A stretch of 64,000 nt of DNA from assembly GCF_000442645.1 (NCBI RefSeq), contig NC_021915.1:744001-808000 (forward strand), written 5' to 3'. The notes beneath the pieces were generated by a model that was not told the origin of the DNA, did no database searches, and worked only from the letters and a program-made list of their open reading frames with translations. Position numbers and translations under genes: made by a program. The number at the start of each line of letters is the position of its first letter. Positions within the stretch are counted from its first letter, which is position 1. This stretch comes from Corynebacterium maris DSM 45190 (GTDB taxonomy: Bacteria > Actinomycetota > Actinomycetes > Mycobacteriales > Mycobacteriaceae). This document shows, piece by piece, positions 43,236-57,227 of the stretch.

Positions 43236-43303
43236 AAGTTTTCCAGCCACACAGACTAACGAACACGATCAGCACGATCGGTTCCGCAGGACGTGTGTGC
43301 GTG

Positions 43304-43328
43304 TGTTGTGTGAGAACTCAATAGTGTG
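43304..43328 (+). promoter_or_regulatory. boxA-like antitermination site in the 16S leader
   Basis: TGTTGTGTGAGAACTCAA followed by TAGTGTG resembles actinobacterial boxA motifs (TGTT...TGAGAACTCAA). The same element recurs in the 16S-23S spacer. Confidence 0.65.
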
Positions 43329-43728
43329 CCAATGTACTTTTGTTTAGTGCCACGTGCCGTGCCTTTTTGGTGTGGTGGGTGGTCGTGACGATTGTGTCTG
43401 CCCTCACGTCCTGGCCTTGATGGTTGGGGTGTGGTGGTGGTGCCGGGTGATGGGCTCCTCCCAGTGACGGAGTCCTCATCCTTAAAAGCTGGCCTGCGCG
43501 TTGATCGTGTGGGTGTTGCTGGTGCCGGCAGAGACAATCTCACATATGAGCTACTTCCTTGATGTGCCCCGTCAAGGGTTAAGGAAGTGGCGTGAGTTTT
43601 GTGCTGACATTTTGTCGGTAAAAGTTTTGGATAACGAGTGACGCCACCACGTGTGGTGGTGTGCTGGTTGTTTATGTTGTTTGTTGGGAGTACAGGCTTT
43701 TCACGAGCTTGAAATCTTTGACAGATTT

Positions 43729-48737
<5,009 letters not shown>

Positions 48738-48907
48738 CCGTGTGTGATCGTTTTGCCGCACAAACAACAACGATATGAGAAACATAACTCGCGTCTACTA
48801 TGCAGTGTCTGACACGACACCACCCCCAGTGGGGATGGTTGCCCAGGACACACACACCGGCCTTCCCTTGTGGGGGAGGGTTGCGGTGGTGTTGTTCTGA
48901 TTGGGTG

Positions 48908-49026
48908 TGTCGGTGGTTGATAGCGGTAGGGAAACGCCCGGTCCCATTTCGAACCCGGAAGCTAAGCCTACCTGCGCTGATGGTACTGCACTCGGGAGGG
49001 TGTGGGAGAGTAAGACACCGCCGACC
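48908..49026 (+). rRNA. 5S ribosomal RNA
   Basis: Recognised by CGGTAGGGAAACGCCCGGTC, CCCATTTCGAACCCGGAAGC and CTAAGCCTACCTGCGCTGAT; CGGTGG at the 5' end pairs with CCGCCG at the 3' end. It lies 170 nt after 23S. Ends are approximate to a few bases. Confidence 0.95.
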
Positions 49027-49058
49027 AACAACAAACACAACTACATACAGTATGTACT

Positions 49059-49110
49059 AGAGCCAGGCCCCGAACTCACATAAAGTGAGTTCGGGGCCTG
49101 GCTCTTTTTG
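49059..49110 (+). terminator. rrn operon terminator
   Basis: A 21-bp perfect stem (49059-49079 with 49085-49105), loop ATAAA, then TTTTTG. Just before it TACATAC A GTATGTA (49042-49056) is another perfect repeat. Confidence 0.95.
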
Positions 49111-49230
49111 TGCTTTCTTCAGTCATTCCTTCTGGAATCCGGAAAATACTGGTGAGCACAGGAAGAACCTGAGGCCTGCTACTCTCCGAGTGAACACCCC
49201 GATCGCCGGACTGATGAAGGAAGCATTCTC

Positions 49231-49575
49231 ATGATCTACGTGGTGCCTGGGGCGCTGGCCGGGACTGCCTTCTATCTCCTGCTCGTCGGGGTGAACGCGG
49301 CGGTGGAGAGGATCTGGTCAAGGCAGCGGCGGCTGCGGGCACACAGTCGCCTAGTCATCTATTGCCTCGTCGCTGTCGCATTCACTTTCTTTATCGTCAT
49401 GGCCGGCGGCGGGAACTGGGCCACTCACATGCAGATCGCCGGTTTCCTGTTGTCCGGCTGCATCTTCAGCTCCATGACGGCATTAGCTGACGCATCGTCC
49501 TCTCGCCTCCCTGACAAGAAAAGCGCCGCCCCTCAGAGTGAGGGCGGCGCTGGAACAAGCTGGGGGAGTGGCTAG
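49231..49575 (+). CDS. Small membrane protein of unknown function
   Basis: The 114-residue protein has three hydrophobic segments (about 2-22, 43-60, 66-86) and a polar Ser/Gly-rich tail. No family is recognised. AAGGAAG lies about 10 nt before the ATG. The tail is encoded across a GC-rich hairpin that acts as a terminator for the opposite gene, and the stop overlaps that gene's stop by 4 nt, so the real C-terminus could be questioned. It follows the rrn terminator. Confidence 0.6.
   Translation: MIYVVPGALAGTAFYLLLVGVNAAVERIWSRQRRLRAHSRLVIYCLVAVAFTFFIVMAGGGNWATHMQIAGFLLSGCIFSSMTALADASSSRLPDKKSAAPQSEGGAGTSWGSG
49522..49551 (-). terminator. Terminator of the DUF3239 gene, inside the converging gene
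   Basis: AGCGCCGCCC (49522-49531) and GGGCGGCGCT (49542-49551) form the stem; on the minus strand it is followed by TTTTCTTGT. Confidence 0.75.
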
Positions 49576-50222
49576 AGCACGATGAGGTTGTCGGCGCTGG
49601 CCTTGACGTCGTCAAGCTTGTTGCGGTTATTGTCGAGCTTGTTCCACTGGTCGTTGGGGATGGACTTTCGGGCGAAGGTGACCACGTCTTCGTCGGGGGT
49701 CCCCCAGGCGATCGGCATGGGCGTGATTGACTGCCAGTGGTCTTTGTCGCGGGAGGTGCGCTGTCCGTGGAGGGCGGCGCAGGGGATCTTGGTCCCCGGC
49801 TTCGGCGGGGTGGGCAGGCCGGGGATGGCGGAGACCTTGACGGCGGCCAGACCCCAGCGCGGCGGCAGCTCCGGGTCGACGTTGGTGTTGACCAGCGCGA
49901 GCAGGAGGAAGTTCTTCTCTTGGACCTCCGCGACGACGGCGGGTACGAGCGGGGAGCGATCGTACATCTCTTGCGCCTTGCCGGAGCTTTTTCCGGCGGC
50001 GATGCCGGCTGCCGCGAACGCCCCGCCCAAGAGCACGCCCACAATGAGCACCATCAGCGCCCAGGCGGATTGTTCGCCGGGGCCGAAGTAGACGTAGATG
50101 ACGCCGAGTACGGCGAGGATGCCGAGGAGTATGCCGCTAACGCGGAATTGCCGGGTGTTGCGGATGAATTCGTTGTTGGCGCGTGCGAACTCTTCGTCGA
50201 CGTCGAATGTGAAGACCTTCAT
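49572..50222 (-). CDS. DUF3239 membrane protein
   Basis: The 216-residue protein has two transmembrane helices (about 28-47 and 53-75) and a C-terminal soluble domain with VVAEVQEKNFLLLALVNT and WGLAAVKVSAIPGLP, matching the corynebacterial DUF3239 family of unknown function. GGGAGG precedes the ATG by 4 nt. It is downstream of the XPB helicase gene by 21 nt. Confidence 0.75.
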   Translation of the reverse strand: MKVFTFDVDEEFARANNEFIRNTRQFRVSGILLGILAVLGVIYVYFGPGEQSAWALMVLIVGVLLGGAFAAAGIAAGKSSGKAQEMYDRSPLVPAVVAEVQEKNFLLLALVNTNVDPELPPRWGLAAVKVSAIPGLPTPPKPGTKIPCAALHGQRTSRDKDHWQSITPMPIAWGTPDEDVVTFARKSIPNDQWNKLDNNRNKLDDVKASADNLIVL

Positions 50223-50243
50223 GATGCCTCCCAGGGTACTGGT

Positions 50244-51905
50244 CTAGATCTGTAGGGTGTCGATGTCCTCGGCATCGATGATGCGGTAGGCGTAACCTTG
50301 CTCTGCAAGAAAACGTTGGCGGTGCGCCGCATATTCCGCGTCGAGGGAGTCGCGGGCGACGACGGTGTAGAAATAGGCTTCCCCGCCGTCGGCTTTGGGG
50401 CGCAGCAGCCGGCCCAGCCGTTGGGCCTCCTCTTGTCTGGAGCCGAAGGTGCCGGAGACCTGCACGGCGACGGCTGCTTCCGGCAGATCGATGGAGAAGT
50501 TCGCCACCTTACTGACCACCAAGACGGAGAGTTCGCCGGAGCGGAAAGCGTCGAAAAGTTCCCCGCGCCGCTTATTGGAGGTCTTCCCGTCGATGAGCGG
50601 CGCCCCGGTACGCTGCGCGATTTCCTCGAGTTGTTCGATGTAGGCGCCGATGATCAGGGTCGGTTGGCCGTCGTGCTTGGCCAGGAGCTCGTCGACGACC
50701 CGCAGTTTGCCGTCTGATCCCGCGGCTACCCGGTATCGATCGCGGGTTTCGGCGGTGGCATAGACCATGCGCTCGGCATCGCTCATGGTGGTACGCACCT
50801 CCACGCACTCGGCCGTGGCGATGTAGCCGGCGGCCTCGAGCTCCTTCCACGGGGCGTCGTAGCGTTTCGGCCCGATCAGCGAGAACACGTCGCCCTCCCG
50901 GCCGTCTTCGCGCACCAGCGTGGCCGTCAGCCCGAGGCGGCGCCGCGACTGCAGATCCGAGGTCATGCGGAAGACCGGGGCGGGCAGCAGGTGCACCTCG
51001 TCGTAGATGATCAGGCCCCAGTCGCGGGAGTCGAAGAGCTCCAACGCGCGGTATTCGCCCTTCGTCTTGCGGGTGACCACCTGATAGGTGGCGATGGTCA
51101 CCGGCCGTATCTCCTTGCGCTCCCCGGAGTACTCGCCGATCTCGTCTGCGGTCAGGGTGGTGCGTTTGAGCAGTTCATCCCGCCACTGTCGACCGGCGAC
51201 GGTGTTGGTCACCAGGATCAGGGTGGTGGCGCGTGCCTGCGCCATGGAGGCGGCGCCGACGATGGTTTTGCCTGCCCCGCAGGGCAGGACCACCACGCCT
51301 GATCCTCCCTCCCAGAAAGATTCGGTGGCGTAGCGCTGGTAGTCGCGCAGCTCCCAGGGCTCGATCTCGGCGGATAACTCTATGGGGTGGGCTTCCCCGT
51401 CGACGTAGCCGGCCAGATCCTCGGCGGGCCAGCCGACCTTGAGCAGCTCCTGCTTCACTCGGCCGCGTTCGGAAGGGTGCACGACGACGGTCTCGTCGTC
51501 GATGCGCTGGCCCAGCATGGGGGCGATCTTTTTGTGTCGGGAAATCTCCGCCAGGATCGCGGGCTCCGGAGACTCCAGCACCAGCCCGTGGGCTGGGTTT
51601 TTGAGCATGCGCACCCGCCCGTAGCGGCTCATCGTCTCGGCGACGTCGATGAGCAGAGCCTGGGGTACGGGGAAGCGGGAGTAGCGTTCGAGCACGTCGA
51701 CGACCTGCTCCGCGTCGTGTCCCGCGGCGCGCGCGTTCCACAGTGCCAACGGGGTGATGCGGTAGGTGTGGATGTGCTCCGGGGCGCGTTCGAGCTCCGC
51801 GAACGGGGCCAGCGCGGCGCGTGCTTCGTCGGCCAGCTGATGCGCGAGCTCCAGCAGCACGGTCTTGTCGGACTGGACGATTAAAGGACCGTCACCGAAT
51901 GCCAA
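50244..51905 (-). CDS. XPB/Ercc3-type DNA repair helicase (Rv0861c-like)
   Basis: XPB helicases are 3'-5' DNA translocases; bacterial members are actinobacterial-type and thought to assist DNA repair. The 553-residue protein has an N-terminal damage-recognition-like domain, the P-loop PCGAGKT, a DEVH box (IIYDEVHLLPAP), SAT-like TATLVRED, and C-terminal motif VI QRLGRLLRPK. The start is TTG at 51905 with GAGGAG 6 nt upstream. Its usual partner gene lies 3 kb away here. Confidence 0.9.
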   Translation of the reverse strand: MAFGDGPLIVQSDKTVLLELAHQLADEARAALAPFAELERAPEHIHTYRITPLALWNARAAGHDAEQVVDVLERYSRFPVPQALLIDVAETMSRYGRVRMLKNPAHGLVLESPEPAILAEISRHKKIAPMLGQRIDDETVVVHPSERGRVKQELLKVGWPAEDLAGYVDGEAHPIELSAEIEPWELRDYQRYATESFWEGGSGVVVLPCGAGKTIVGAASMAQARATTLILVTNTVAGRQWRDELLKRTTLTADEIGEYSGERKEIRPVTIATYQVVTRKTKGEYRALELFDSRDWGLIIYDEVHLLPAPVFRMTSDLQSRRRLGLTATLVREDGREGDVFSLIGPKRYDAPWKELEAAGYIATAECVEVRTTMSDAERMVYATAETRDRYRVAAGSDGKLRVVDELLAKHDGQPTLIIGAYIEQLEEIAQRTGAPLIDGKTSNKRRGELFDAFRSGELSVLVVSKVANFSIDLPEAAVAVQVSGTFGSRQEEAQRLGRLLRPKADGGEAYFYTVVARDSLDAEYAAHRQRFLAEQGYAYRIIDAEDIDTLQI

Positions 51906-51967
51906 AAATGCTCCTCAACGAGAAGGGATCACAGTGTCTATCCCTCCCATTATGCAGCACCTGTCAA

Positions 51968-53152
51968 TTACGCGGTCTTCGCGGTGACCGCCTGCCGCCA
52001 GGTCATTTTGGCGCCGTTGTTGAGGATCGCGGCGCGGTAGATCCGCGCCACCAGCCACAGCGCCCCGAAGGTCACCAGAGCGTAGATGCCCAGCGACGCC
52101 AGCGCCTCCCACAGCGTCATGTTGCCGGCGGCGTACTGCAGCGGGGCCATCGCCCCGGAGATCGGCGGGATCCATGCGACGACCTGCACCCAGGTGGCGT
52201 CGAGGAGGGAGAAGCTGAAGGCGGCGACGTAAATCACGGCCAGCAGCAGGATCATCACCGGACCCTGGGTGGTCTGCAGGTCTTCGGTGCGTTGGACCAT
52301 GGCGCCGGCGGCGGCGTACAGGCTGCCGAAGAAGATCATGCCGATGATGAAGGCCAGCAACACCAGGGGCAACGCCGTCCAGTCGAAGGAGATGCCCTCC
52401 ACCAGGCCGGAGGCGGCCAGCGCGGCCGCCCCGATCCCGATGAGCAGGAAGGAGGCGAGCAGCCCGAAGAGCGCGTTGCCGAGGATCTTGCCGGCGAGGA
52501 AATCCAGGGGGCGCACCGCCGCGAGGACGAGTTCCACGACGCGGGAGGATTTCTCCTCCGTCACCCGCGAGCCGATGTTGGCGGCGAAGAAAATGATCAT
52601 GCTCAACGACAGCAGGACCGCGACGAAGGCGACCGTCAGGGTGGCCAGGTCGCCCTCGGAGAGGGAACCGTCGTCGGAGAGGTCGGTTTCGGTGACGGTG
52701 GCGGCGGGCAACGTCTCGGCGAACTCGGCCGGGTCCACCCCGAACGCCGCCAGCGTGTCGTTCATGGCGACGGCGGTCACGGCCTGGTTGACGGCGGAGC
52801 TGACGCTCAAGGAGGCGGTGCCGTCGACCAGTAATTCCCAACCGTCGTCGGCGGGGAGGACGGCGGCCTCCACGTCGCCGGAAAGCACGGCTTCTTCCGC
52901 AGCCGCGCGGTCCGCGACGGTGACTGCATCCACCCCGGTGCCGGTGAAGGATTCGGGGGCGACGTCGACGACGGCGACCTCGTCGGGGGTGACTTCGGCG
53001 TCGCGGTTGTCGAAGAACATGCCCAGCCCGATGAGCCCGAGCACGAGGATGAGCATGAGGGCGACGGAGACGATGATGCCGCGGTTTTTCGCGGCCAGGG
53101 CCATTTCGCGTTTCGCGGTGACGGCGACGGTGCCGAGGGAGGAGTAGCTCAT
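51968..53152 (-). CDS. ABC-2 type exporter permease (NatB-like)
   Basis: The 394-residue protein begins with a cytoplasmic segment and transmembrane helix (about 24-46), then an extracytoplasmic loop of about 120 residues, then five helices in the C-terminal half, including a TEEKSSRVVELVLAAVRP segment typical of ABC-2/NatB permeases. It pairs with the ATPase 3 nt upstream. The cargo is not deducible; antibiotic, peptide or Na+ export are family options. Confidence 0.88.
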   Translation of the reverse strand: MSYSSLGTVAVTAKREMALAAKNRGIIVSVALMLILVLGLIGLGMFFDNRDAEVTPDEVAVVDVAPESFTGTGVDAVTVADRAAAEEAVLSGDVEAAVLPADDGWELLVDGTASLSVSSAVNQAVTAVAMNDTLAAFGVDPAEFAETLPAATVTETDLSDDGSLSEGDLATLTVAFVAVLLSLSMIIFFAANIGSRVTEEKSSRVVELVLAAVRPLDFLAGKILGNALFGLLASFLLIGIGAAALAASGLVEGISFDWTALPLVLLAFIIGMIFFGSLYAAAGAMVQRTEDLQTTQGPVMILLLAVIYVAAFSFSLLDATWVQVVAWIPPISGAMAPLQYAAGNMTLWEALASLGIYALVTFGALWLVARIYRAAILNNGAKMTWRQAVTAKTA

Positions 53153-53155
53153 GGG

Positions 53156-54040
53156 TTAGACAGCCTTCACGGTTTCGCGGAACAATTCGGTCAGGTCGGG
53201 CACCCGGCGGGTAAAGGAGTGCACGGGGCCGGCGTCCAAAGCCGCCCGCAGGATCTCTTGGTCCTGTTCGGGTGAAGTGGCCTGCAGGACGACACCCTCG
53301 GGCGATTCCTCGATCAGCGTCGTACCCGGCGGGTACCAGCCGCGGGCCGGGGTGGCCACGTCGTAGAGGAGTGGGCCGCCGGCGCGCAGCTCCTCGACGG
53401 TGCCTTCGGCGACCATGCTGCCGTGGGCGACGATGCCCACCCGGTCGCAGAGACGCTGGACCAGATCCAGCTGGTGCGAGGAGAACATCACCGGCACGCC
53501 GGCGCGGGCGCGCTCCAGCAGCATCTCGCTCATCACCTCCACGGCGACGGGGTCCAGGCCGGAGAAAGGTTCGTCGAGGATGAGCAGGTCCGGGTCGTGG
53601 ACCAAGGAGGCGGCGAGCTGGACGCGCTGCTGGTTGCCCAGCGAGAGCGCTTCGAGCCGGTCGTCCATCCGCTCGCCGAGGCCGAGTTGTTCCAGCAGGG
53701 TCTCCGCGTTGGTGCGCGCCGCCGCGGACTGCATGCCGTGCAGCCGGCCGAAGAAGGTCAGCTGGTCGGCGATCTTTTCTTTGGCGTAGAGCCCGCGTTC
53801 TTCGGGCATGTAGCCGATGCGGCGGCGCAGGTCGTCGTCGAGTGGGGCGTCGCCGAAGCGGACCTGTCCGGAGTCGGCGGAGAGCACGCCCAGGGCGATG
53901 CGCATGGTGGTGGATTTGCCGGCGCCGTTGGAGCCGACGAAGCCGTAGACTTCGCCTTCCCGGACGGAGAAGGTCATGTCGGTCAGGACCCGGTGGTCCC
54001 CGAAAGTCTTGTTCAGGCGGTCGATGTGCAGGGACGGCAT
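53156..54040 (-). CDS. ABC transporter ATP-binding protein (NatA-like)
   Basis: The 294-residue protein has Walker A GSNGAGKST, Walker B LLILDEPFSGLDP and the signature in the NatA form LSLGNQQRVQLA. A C-terminal extension of about 80 residues follows the NBD, as in drug- or Na+-export ATPases. It is the energy unit for the ABC-2 permease and is separated from the preceding membrane protein by one nt. Confidence 0.92.
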   Translation of the reverse strand: MPSLHIDRLNKTFGDHRVLTDMTFSVREGEVYGFVGSNGAGKSTTMRIALGVLSADSGQVRFGDAPLDDDLRRRIGYMPEERGLYAKEKIADQLTFFGRLHGMQSAAARTNAETLLEQLGLGERMDDRLEALSLGNQQRVQLAASLVHDPDLLILDEPFSGLDPVAVEVMSEMLLERARAGVPVMFSSHQLDLVQRLCDRVGIVAHGSMVAEGTVEELRAGGPLLYDVATPARGWYPPGTTLIEESPEGVVLQATSPEQDQEILRAALDAGPVHSFTRRVPDLTELFRETVKAV

Positions 54041-54041
54041 G

Positions 54042-54557
54042 TCAGCGCTCCTCGTCGGCGTCGCGGTTGAAGGTCAGGGCGTAACCGACGGCGGGCAGGG
54101 TGCTGACGATGCTGCTGGAATAGAGCATGAACAGCCCGGCGACGGTTCCGACGGTGGCGGGGCTCAATGCCCCGGAAAAGAAGGTGGACACGGTGAAGAT
54201 AGTCAGGGCGCCGATGAAGAGTAGCACCAGCAGCACATTGAGGGCGCGTTGACGCCAGACGGCGAGCACCTCGGACTCGTAGTCGTCGAGCCGGTCGCGG
54301 GGCGCTGCGTCGCGCACGCCGATCGTGGAGCGCAGCACCGTCCAAGCGACCAGCGCGATCACGAGGCAGACGAGAAAGAGCCACACGGCGTGCGGCCACC
54401 GGAACATGGCGAGCTGGAAGACGATGGCGGCGGCCATCATGACGGCGTAGGTGGTGATCAGCGCTTTGGTGGCACGGGGGTTACGCAGGCGGGGGAACGT
54501 CGGGCCGTCGGAGGTGACGTAGTTCCAGTAGCGTTCCTGCAGGGTGGTCTCAGGCAT
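54042..54557 (-). CDS. Four-helix membrane protein of the exporter operon
   Basis: The 171-residue protein has four transmembrane helices (about 35-53, 57-78, 107-128, 132-160) with a cytoplasmic loop RDRLDDYESEVLAVWRQRAL. It resembles DUF2178-type membrane proteins that accompany small HTH regulators. It overlaps the regulator by 8 nt and precedes the ATPase, so it belongs to the operon. The function is unknown. Confidence 0.75.
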   Translation of the reverse strand: MPETTLQERYWNYVTSDGPTFPRLRNPRATKALITTYAVMMAAAIVFQLAMFRWPHAVWLFLVCLVIALVAWTVLRSTIGVRDAAPRDRLDDYESEVLAVWRQRALNVLLVLLFIGALTIFTVSTFFSGALSPATVGTVAGLFMLYSSSIVSTLPAVGYALTFNRDADEER

Positions 54558-54828
54558 GGGCGCCTCCTTGTCGGGGAGCGAGTTGGTCGAGGCTGAGCGG
54601 GGTGAACTCGGTACGCGAGAAGACGGCCTCCACCGGCAGCTCGAAGACCTCGCAGATGCGCATCGCCAAATCGAGGCTGGGGTAGTGGTCGCCGCGCTCT
54701 AAGGCGCCGATGGTCTGGGGGTTGACGTCGACGAGCTCGGCGAGGTGGGCGCGCGAGAAGTCCCGTTCAGTGCGCAGCACGCGGACCCGGTTGAAGAGCG
54801 GGCGGCGTGATTTCCGTTTCGGGGACAT
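54550..54828 (-). CDS. XRE-type small HTH regulator of the exporter operon
   Basis: The 92-residue protein has a Cro/C1-type helix-turn-helix (FSRAHLAELVDVNPQTIGAL then ERGDHYPSLDLAMRICEVF). It belongs to the YozG-like group found next to small membrane proteins and ABC-2 exporters. The ATG at 54828 is chosen; AACAAT lies 6 nt upstream (leaderless). TTGTTG and CAACGAA flank the start region (about 54835-54855) as a possible autoregulatory operator. Confidence 0.88.
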   Translation of the reverse strand: MSPKRKSRRPLFNRVRVLRTERDFSRAHLAELVDVNPQTIGALERGDHYPSLDLAMRICEVFELPVEAVFSRTEFTPLSLDQLAPRQGGAHA

Positions 54829-54882
54829 GCCCTCATTGTTGCATAAACCCAACGAATTGTCGGGATTGGGTAACAATTTTCT

Positions 54883-57162
54883 TTAATCCACGATGACCTG
54901 CGTGATGCGGTGCAGGAGAAACCGCTGCACCCTGCCGGTCTTCTCGTCGACGGCGTCGACCTGCCCGCCGGTGACCGTCAACGGCTTCACCGTCGCCTGC
55001 AGCGCCCGGCCATGCTTGTCGACGACCCCGAGCGTCACCGTCTTGCCGCCGCGCGCCGCCGCCTGCAGCACGCTGAGCGACTCTGAGCCGGCGATGATTC
55101 GGGGATCCTCCCCGTCCTCGCCTTCCGCAGCCCCACGCCGGAGCGCACGCACCGCGGCCGCCACCCGCGAGTCGTCCACCTTCGGCCGGGCGGGCGCCCG
55201 CAGGCGCTCCGCCGGCACCGTCGCGGCGGTCGGCCGGATGTCCACGGCCGAGCCCTCCGCGTCCTCTGCGACGGCGTGATGCTCGCCCGCCCGCAGCCGT
55301 TCCAACACCTCGGCCAACAGCAGATCGGAGACCGCCACCGTCGGCGCCAGCCGCCGCAGCCCCGCTTCCGCGGCCGTCGGGCCCGCGAACACCGCATCCA
55401 ACAGCGTCGGGTCTTCGGTGCGCAGGTAACTGGCGATAGCCCCACCGCGCAGCCCGCCGTGGCGGCGGGCGACGTCCGCCACCAGATACGTCAACGACTG
55501 CGGCAGTTCTCCGAGGGCGTGGCGCTGGAACCATCCGGCGACGTCCTCGGCGCTGCGCCCCGCGTCCAGCGCCCGCCGCAGCGACGCCTCCGAAATCCGG
55601 TAGACGCTGGCCAATCCAGGTGACTCCAGATCCGCCATGAGCTCCAGCTGCGACTGCAGCTGCCGGGGGAGGGGGCCGGGCACCATCACCGTCATGTCGC
55701 CCTGGACGATCACTCGGTCCACCTCCGGCGGGGTGACCGCGGCGACGGCCGCCGCGACGTCCTCGTCGTCACCGGCGTGCAACAGCCGCAACCACGTCGT
55801 CGCCGCCCCCGCAGCCACGGCGCCGATCCACTGCGCTTCTTCCGCCAGCGCCGTAGTCTCCTCCGCCGGGCCGGCGGACGCGGACAACGGAGAGAGGAAG
55901 TGCAGGTCTTCGAGCAGGTCATCAGCACTCAACGCCACCCCTTCCGCCGCCCGCACATACGGTTCGGTGACCAACGCCCGTCGCTGGGATAGCCGTTCGT
56001 TGCGTGAGGCGTCGCCGAGCAGCCGGATCGGCTGCCCGGCGTCGTCCTTTTCACCCGCCCGCCAGTGCGTGAAAGGGCTGACCCACCATCCGGCCAGCAG
56101 CCGAGCCCACTGCGTGGCCAGCGGTTCTTCCGCCCATTCGCCGGCCACCTTGGTCGGGGCGAGAAACTGCGCGTCCTCTTCTGCCTTCAGCGCCATGATT
56201 TCACCGCGGCCGATCAGCCCTGCCGCCACCCCGAGGCTGACCAGCTGATGGATCTCCGCGACCGGGTGCCCCAGCGCCTTGCCCAATTGGGCCACGGCGC
56301 GGACGCCGACGGTGGCGTCCCGGTTCAGCGCCACCGGCGCCGCACCCAGATGGTCCAGCAGGCGGCTCATCCGGCGGGTGACCTCCAGCCCCTGGCCCGC
56401 GCCGGCCTCGTTGGCGCGGCGCCCGGCGTCGGGGTCGGCGACGGCCTCCCCGCGCACGCGCGCCGAAGGGTGCAGCGGGATGTCGGTGGGCGCTTCCCCA
56501 CGCACCGCCTGAGCGACGGCGCGCGGCAGGCGCACGTTCCCGGAATCGACGCGGACCAGCAGCCCGGCGGCGATCAGTCGGGGGACCGGACGAGCGGGAT
56601 CCGCGTCGACGGCGGCGTCACGGGTGTGGCCGAGTCCGCCGGCGGCCGCCAGCGTGTCCAACACCGCGCGTTCCCGCGGATCCAGGGAGGCGACCCGCTC
56701 GGTGAGGTCGGCCGCGGTGGCGGGGTCCTCGCCGAGCAGGCGCCATCCGCCGGGGAGCACGCTCATGGCCTCGCGCACCAGCAGCACGGGGTCGTCTCCG
56801 TAGAGCAGGCCGGCGCGCAGCAGGTCGTCCACGGCCGCGGCGGCGAGGCCGGGATCGACTGTCTTGGGCGCCCGGGAGGTCAGGGCGTCGACGATCTGGC
56901 GGCGGGTGACGGGCGTGAACTCGGCGCCGAGGTCGGCGGCGGCCTCCACCGCGGCCAGCTGCAGGGACGTCAGGGAGCGCACTGCTCGGGCGACAGAAGC
57001 GCGCAACTGCAGTCGCCCAGCCAAGGGGGTGATCGAAGGGGGTAAAGGCTGAATGACGTCGGGACGCGCCCGGAGCAGCTCAGTGAGGGATTCATCGTCG
57101 AGGCCCTCTATCCACGTGCGGAAATCCGGAGGGGTGGGAGTGGCGGGGGTGGGGTCAGTCAT
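54883..57162 (-). CDS. Helicase-associated XPB-partner protein (Rv0862c-like)
   Basis: The 759-residue protein is Ala/Leu/Arg-rich, with a long N-terminal helical region, a helicase XPB/Ssl2 N-terminal-like domain in the middle and a C-terminal domain (LRRGAAEGEDG...TVTLGVVDKHGR). It lacks a P-loop or DExx box, so it is an accessory rather than a helicase. In mycobacteria it adjoins the XPB gene; here an ABC exporter operon of four genes lies between. The ATG at 57162 is used, with TACACT 10 nt upstream. Confidence 0.82.
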   Translation of the reverse strand: MTDPTPATPTPPDFRTWIEGLDDESLTELLRARPDVIQPLPPSITPLAGRLQLRASVARAVRSLTSLQLAAVEAAADLGAEFTPVTRRQIVDALTSRAPKTVDPGLAAAAVDDLLRAGLLYGDDPVLLVREAMSVLPGGWRLLGEDPATAADLTERVASLDPRERAVLDTLAAAGGLGHTRDAAVDADPARPVPRLIAAGLLVRVDSGNVRLPRAVAQAVRGEAPTDIPLHPSARVRGEAVADPDAGRRANEAGAGQGLEVTRRMSRLLDHLGAAPVALNRDATVGVRAVAQLGKALGHPVAEIHQLVSLGVAAGLIGRGEIMALKAEEDAQFLAPTKVAGEWAEEPLATQWARLLAGWWVSPFTHWRAGEKDDAGQPIRLLGDASRNERLSQRRALVTEPYVRAAEGVALSADDLLEDLHFLSPLSASAGPAEETTALAEEAQWIGAVAAGAATTWLRLLHAGDDEDVAAAVAAVTPPEVDRVIVQGDMTVMVPGPLPRQLQSQLELMADLESPGLASVYRISEASLRRALDAGRSAEDVAGWFQRHALGELPQSLTYLVADVARRHGGLRGGAIASYLRTEDPTLLDAVFAGPTAAEAGLRRLAPTVAVSDLLLAEVLERLRAGEHHAVAEDAEGSAVDIRPTAATVPAERLRAPARPKVDDSRVAAAVRALRRGAAEGEDGEDPRIIAGSESLSVLQAAARGGKTVTLGVVDKHGRALQATVKPLTVTGGQVDAVDEKTGRVQRFLLHRITQVIVD

Positions 57163-57214
57163 GGTGCAGGTCAGTGTAGTGCCCGTTCCAGTTACTTTTT
57201 CTCCCCGAGTTTGA

Positions 57215-57220
57215 CACAAT
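57215..57220 (+). promoter_or_regulatory. -10 element CACAAT of the 63-residue protein gene
   Basis: CACAAT ends 7 nt before the ATG at 57228 (leaderless). The GGGGAGT in between sits too close to act as an SD. Confidence 0.5.
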
Positions 57221-57227
57221 GGGGAGT

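Larger units (their letters stand above)
43087..43728 (+). other. rrn promoter and 16S leader region
   Basis: No coding frame is supported. It contains the rrn promoter, a boxA antitermination site, and a leader with stems, for example ACTTCCTT (43553-43560) with AAGGAAGT (43581-43588) and CTCAC with GTGAG outside them, likely RNase III-type processing structures. Confidence 0.7.
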
